The position numbers and the translations under genes were made by a program. This document shows positions 61,716 to 64,000 of a stretch of 64,000 nt of DNA, one piece after another; within the stretch, counting starts at the first letter, position 1; each line of letters starts with the position of its first letter. Origin of the DNA: Chitinophagales bacterium (GTDB lineage: Bacteria; Bacteroidota; Bacteroidia; Chitinophagales; CAIOSU01); NCBI GenBank assembly GCA_040877935.1, contig JBBDNB010000039.1, positions 124,001 to 188,000 on the forward strand, read 5' to 3'. The notes beneath the pieces were generated by a model. That model saw only the letters and a list, made by a program, of their open reading frames with translations, did not search any database and had not been told where the DNA came from.

Positions 61716-62170
61716 TATTTGACGTTTTCACCATTCACAGCCAATGGTATGATTTTAAAATCAGTCAATTTTCGGGCTTTTGCAGTTCCGGTCATTTTAG
61801 AGAAAACAGCAAGTTTTCGGTTTCTATAATCTTTACATGAACCGGTAGCACTTTCACCAGCAGCCAGTTCTATTGAGAAAGAAGAATTTTCTCTTTCATC
61901 TAAATCACAATTGCTGCAAACCTCATCATACCATTTTTCGATTTTGTAATCCAGTTGCAAAGCATTTTTGCTTTTGTTCTCAATTTTCAAAAACAAGTAT
62001 TCCTTGCTGATACCTTTGGATGCATCACTGCAATTGATTTTTTTAGTTGAGATTTCAAAGTTTGAATTGCCTTGGGAAATTACCCAATCAGCACTGCTTT
62101 CCTGAGCAGATATTGAATAATATATTCCAATAAAAATAATTGCTGTAAATAATCGGCTAAAAAATTTCAA
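61715..62170 (-). CDS. Secreted protein of unknown function, partner of the T9SS cargo
   Basis: 151 residues. A signal peptide (about 1-22) ends in ISAQ. The mature part carries a C-x22-C-x2-C style cysteine set (SDASKG and VCSNCD) in a probable immunoglobulin-like fold, FLKIENKSKNALQLDYKIEKW. It lies directly upstream of the giant T9SS cargo gene and shares a TAATG overlap, so they are coupled. It may be a periplasmic helper or a part of the same surface structure. Confidence 0.65.
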   Translation of the reverse strand: MKFFSRLFTAIIFIGIYYSISAQESSADWVISQGNSNFEISTKKINCSDASKGISKEYLFLKIENKSKNALQLDYKIEKWYDEVCSNCDLDERENSSFSIELAAGESATGSCKDYRNRKLAVFSKMTGTAKARKLTDFKIIPLAVNGENVK

Positions 62171-62351
62171 TGCTTTAAAATTTGTTTATGCACATAAAAA
62201 TAAGGGATTTGAATTGGAATAGTAAGTGTTTATGCAACTTTATACAGAAAAGCTGTCTGCTTTGCTAAGCTGGAACTGAAGCTTTTGTCATCATCAATAA
62301 AAAATTTTAACTTTTTTTTCGAATAGTTTTAAAATTCATGAATGCTTTTTA

Positions 62352-62359
62352 TACATTTG
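62352..62359 (+). promoter_or_regulatory. Possible -7 promoter box for the Cys-rich lipoprotein gene
   Basis: TACATTTG fits TAnnTTTG and lies 45 bp before the ATG at 62405. No clear -33 element. Confidence 0.35.
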
Positions 62360-62404
62360 TGAAATCAAATTATTATTCATTCTTTAATTAAAACCAAACA
62401 AACA

Positions 62405-62725
62405 ATGAAAAAGCAACATTTTTTAAACCTGTTTATCGCAGTTTCTTTACTTTTTGTATTGCAATCCTGTTCAGAAGATTTTGACTGTAAAACTTGTAAC
62501 TGCACCGTTACAGAGAGGGATACAGAATTAGATGGCGATGGTAACACGGTAGAAGTTACTACCACCCGAACTGAAACTTTCACAGCTTGCCCAGGTGGTG
62601 ACAATAATACAAGCGGTGTTCGAAGCCTAGAGTATTATGAATCAAACCCTATTGAAAAAACTGAACAAACTATTGATGGCGATACATATGTAGACGAAAC
62701 ATCATATAGCTGTAGCTGTAGCTAA
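62405..62725 (+). CDS. Small Cys-rich lipoprotein
   Basis: 106 residues. Lipoprotein signal ending LQSC. The mature part opens with DFDCKTCNCTV and closes with YSCSCS, with long Thr/Asp-rich stretches between. Cysteine clusters at both ends suggest disulfides or metal. I do not recognise a family. It is followed by a strong terminator, so it is its own transcript. Confidence 0.6.
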   Translation: MKKQHFLNLFIAVSLLFVLQSCSEDFDCKTCNCTVTERDTELDGDGNTVEVTTTRTETFTACPGGDNNTSGVRSLEYYESNPIEKTEQTIDGDTYVDETSYSCSCS

Positions 62726-62752
62726 TCTATATTTTCTTTCAAATAATTTAAG

Positions 62753-62784
62753 AGCGTCAGTAAATATTTACTGGCGCTTTTTTT
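62753..62784 (+). terminator. Rho-independent terminator
   Basis: The arms AGCGTCAGTAAAT (62753-62765) and ATTTACTGGCGCT (62766-62778) pair with one G-U pair and almost no loop, followed by a run of T. It ends the Cys-rich lipoprotein transcript. Confidence 0.85.
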
Positions 62785-62963
62785 ATGTTTTATAGATATT
62801 AATTGCTGAATAAAGAATTTTAACCCGCATTATGCAATTGAAAAGCGATTGCATAATTTGACGAATGAAAATCAATAACTTATCATGAAATGGAGAATAC
62901 CAAAATGGTGATTTTCATTGTCAGGGTTTAATCGGGATTAAAAATTGCTGTATATTTAAGCCT

Positions 62964-63923
62964 ATGAAATCAAAGATATACGCAATCCGCATTTTAGTAT
63001 TGTTTTTTATTGTCAACCTTGTATTGTTAAGTGCCTGCAAGAAAGAACCGGTTGACGATAAGGATGATGATAAAGACAAAAACCCCAACGATACCACCCA
63101 GGTAGAGGAATACCGCGAAGTGGAATTTTCTATACTCTGCTACAATGTAGCAGGTTTACCCCAGGGAATATCTTCCTCAGATCCTGAAAAATACATGACT
63201 TCAATCAGTCCACTGATGAATGCCTATGATGTAGTGCATGTCCAGGAAGATTTTAATTATCACGATTCACTTTTGTTGTACAATTCTCATCCATATAAAA
63301 CACCCCCTTCGCCTCCTGTACCCAATGGCGATGGTTTGAATACCTTTTCAAATTTCCCGATTTCCAATGTAGAACGCATTCCATGGACGGAGTGTACCGA
63401 AGCAGATTGTTTAACCCCTAAAGGCTTTTACTATTCACAAATTGAAATACAGGGCAAAACCATTGATTTTTATAATTTGCACTGTAATGCCGGTGGTGAT
63501 GAAGCATCCATTACAGCTAGACGAGCCAATATTGCCCAGCTTACCGATTATATTGCAGAACATTCAGAAGGTAAGCCGGTATTGCTGTTTGGTGATTTCA
63601 ACTGTCGCTATGTTCGCCAGGGAGATTCAATCAGGGCTGTGCTGGATATGGGCTTTAAAGATGCCTGGATTGAGCTGATCAGGGAAGGTGATATTCCGGC
63701 TTTGGGCAGCCCGAGGCTGGATGATTGCGATCCAGACCGGAACAGTCCGGATTGTGAGGTGGTGGACAAGGTCTTTTACCGCGGAAATGATGAGGTGGAA
63801 ATTACAGCCCTTTCCTTCCAGACAGACGACCCTGCCTTTTATTTTGAAGGCGATCCCAACCAGGAACTTTCAGATCACTGGCCGCTTATTGCCGAGTTTA
63901 AATTGCGGTTTAAGGTGGAGTGA
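62964..63923 (+). CDS. Endonuclease/exonuclease/phosphatase-fold lipoprotein (sphingomyelinase-like)
   Basis: 319 residues. The lipoprotein signal ends LLSAC, followed by a Lys/Asp-rich linker. The DNase I-fold motifs are HVQED (catalytic Glu), GDFNCRY and SDHWPLIAEF (catalytic Asp-His). This family includes nucleases, sphingomyelinases and inositol phosphatases. The NVAGLPQGISSSDP start and the early YDVVHVQEDF are closest to sphingomyelinase-like secreted enzymes. The substrate must be tested. The remaining 77 bp to the window edge hold no visible gene. Confidence 0.8.
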   Translation: MKSKIYAIRILVLFFIVNLVLLSACKKEPVDDKDDDKDKNPNDTTQVEEYREVEFSILCYNVAGLPQGISSSDPEKYMTSISPLMNAYDVVHVQEDFNYHDSLLLYNSHPYKTPPSPPVPNGDGLNTFSNFPISNVERIPWTECTEADCLTPKGFYYSQIEIQGKTIDFYNLHCNAGGDEASITARRANIAQLTDYIAEHSEGKPVLLFGDFNCRYVRQGDSIRAVLDMGFKDAWIELIREGDIPALGSPRLDDCDPDRNSPDCEVVDKVFYRGNDEVEITALSFQTDDPAFYFEGDPNQELSDHWPLIAEFKLRFKVE

Positions 63924-64000
63924 TACTTCTATTCCATATGTCTGTATAAATCCAATAAATGGATATACATGGCATTTGTCACAAACCATAGCAGTTTTAT

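Overview
The window is chromosomal DNA of a free-living member of the Bacteroidota, outside Bacteroides proper and closer in content to Cytophagales, Chitinophagales or Saprospirales relatives. The evidence is a type IX secretion cargo with a type B (gliding-motility) C-terminal sorting domain and SprB-like repeats, the Bacteroidota-restricted families DUF4293, DUF4292 and DUF4837, a Bacteroidota-type tmRNA tag, several TAnnTTTG promoter boxes, low GC, and many lipoproteins with a short lipobox. It is mostly ordinary genome with a few accessory pockets. I cannot name the genus.

Layout. 1-5.6 kb: end of a cytochrome c maturation operon (ccmE-ccmF, minus strand), DUF4293, then a thiolase-truA-ABC exporter operon. 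5.6-7.5 kb: a small accessory pocket of orphan genes, a truncated AbiEii-like toxin gene and degenerate repeats, three of which copy the 3' end of the ABC exporter gene. 7.5-10 kb (minus): Fic protein, then recF-DUF721-small membrane protein. 10-13 kb (plus): pdhA, a TPR protein, ribH and a Cys-rich lipoprotein. 13-16 kb (minus): cysC-cysD-cysN for PAPS synthesis, with no cysH. 16.4-18.5 kb: a saccharopine-dehydrogenase-like gene, tmRNA (ssrA) and its terminator, and a tiny DUF2281-like ORF. 18.6-24.4 kb: a SanA-like protein and an SDR / ERG24-type sterol reductase / aldehyde dehydrogenase operon. 24.4-42.3 kb: housekeeping and envelope genes, almost all minus strand (VWA-like membrane protein, fabG, sucD, Mla-type ABC transporter, DUF4837, lytic transglycosylase, gatA, tatA, EnvC-like, DUF4292, TPR, sugar nucleotidyltransferase, dut, flippase). 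42.4-46.6 kb: lipocalin-like lipoprotein, LysE exporter, rraA-rnhB, an orphan VapB antitoxin and an AAA/DUF4143 ATPase preceded by 33-bp tandem repeats.

46.8-57.1 kb is the most coherent accessory region, a sulfur island: a SulP transporter behind two copies of a palindromic operator-like sequence, two paralogous CstB-type persulfide dioxygenase-rhodanese fusions, a tandem universal stress protein, and a two-gene YeeE/YedE transporter. A nitrogen module (PII, ammonium transporter, outer-membrane porin) lies inside it on the opposite strand. My inference is that the island imports reduced sulfur species and oxidises or detoxifies sulfane sulfur. 57.1-64 kb: a 1,523-residue T9SS-secreted protein with a secreted partner, then a small Cys-rich lipoprotein and a DNase I-fold lipoprotein.

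No rRNA, tRNA, CRISPR array, intact insertion sequence, integrase or prophage was found. The best candidates for something undescribed are the repeat-scarred pocket at 5.6-7.5 kb, the operator pair before sulP, and the bacterial sterol-reductase operon. None is proven to be a new system from sequence alone.
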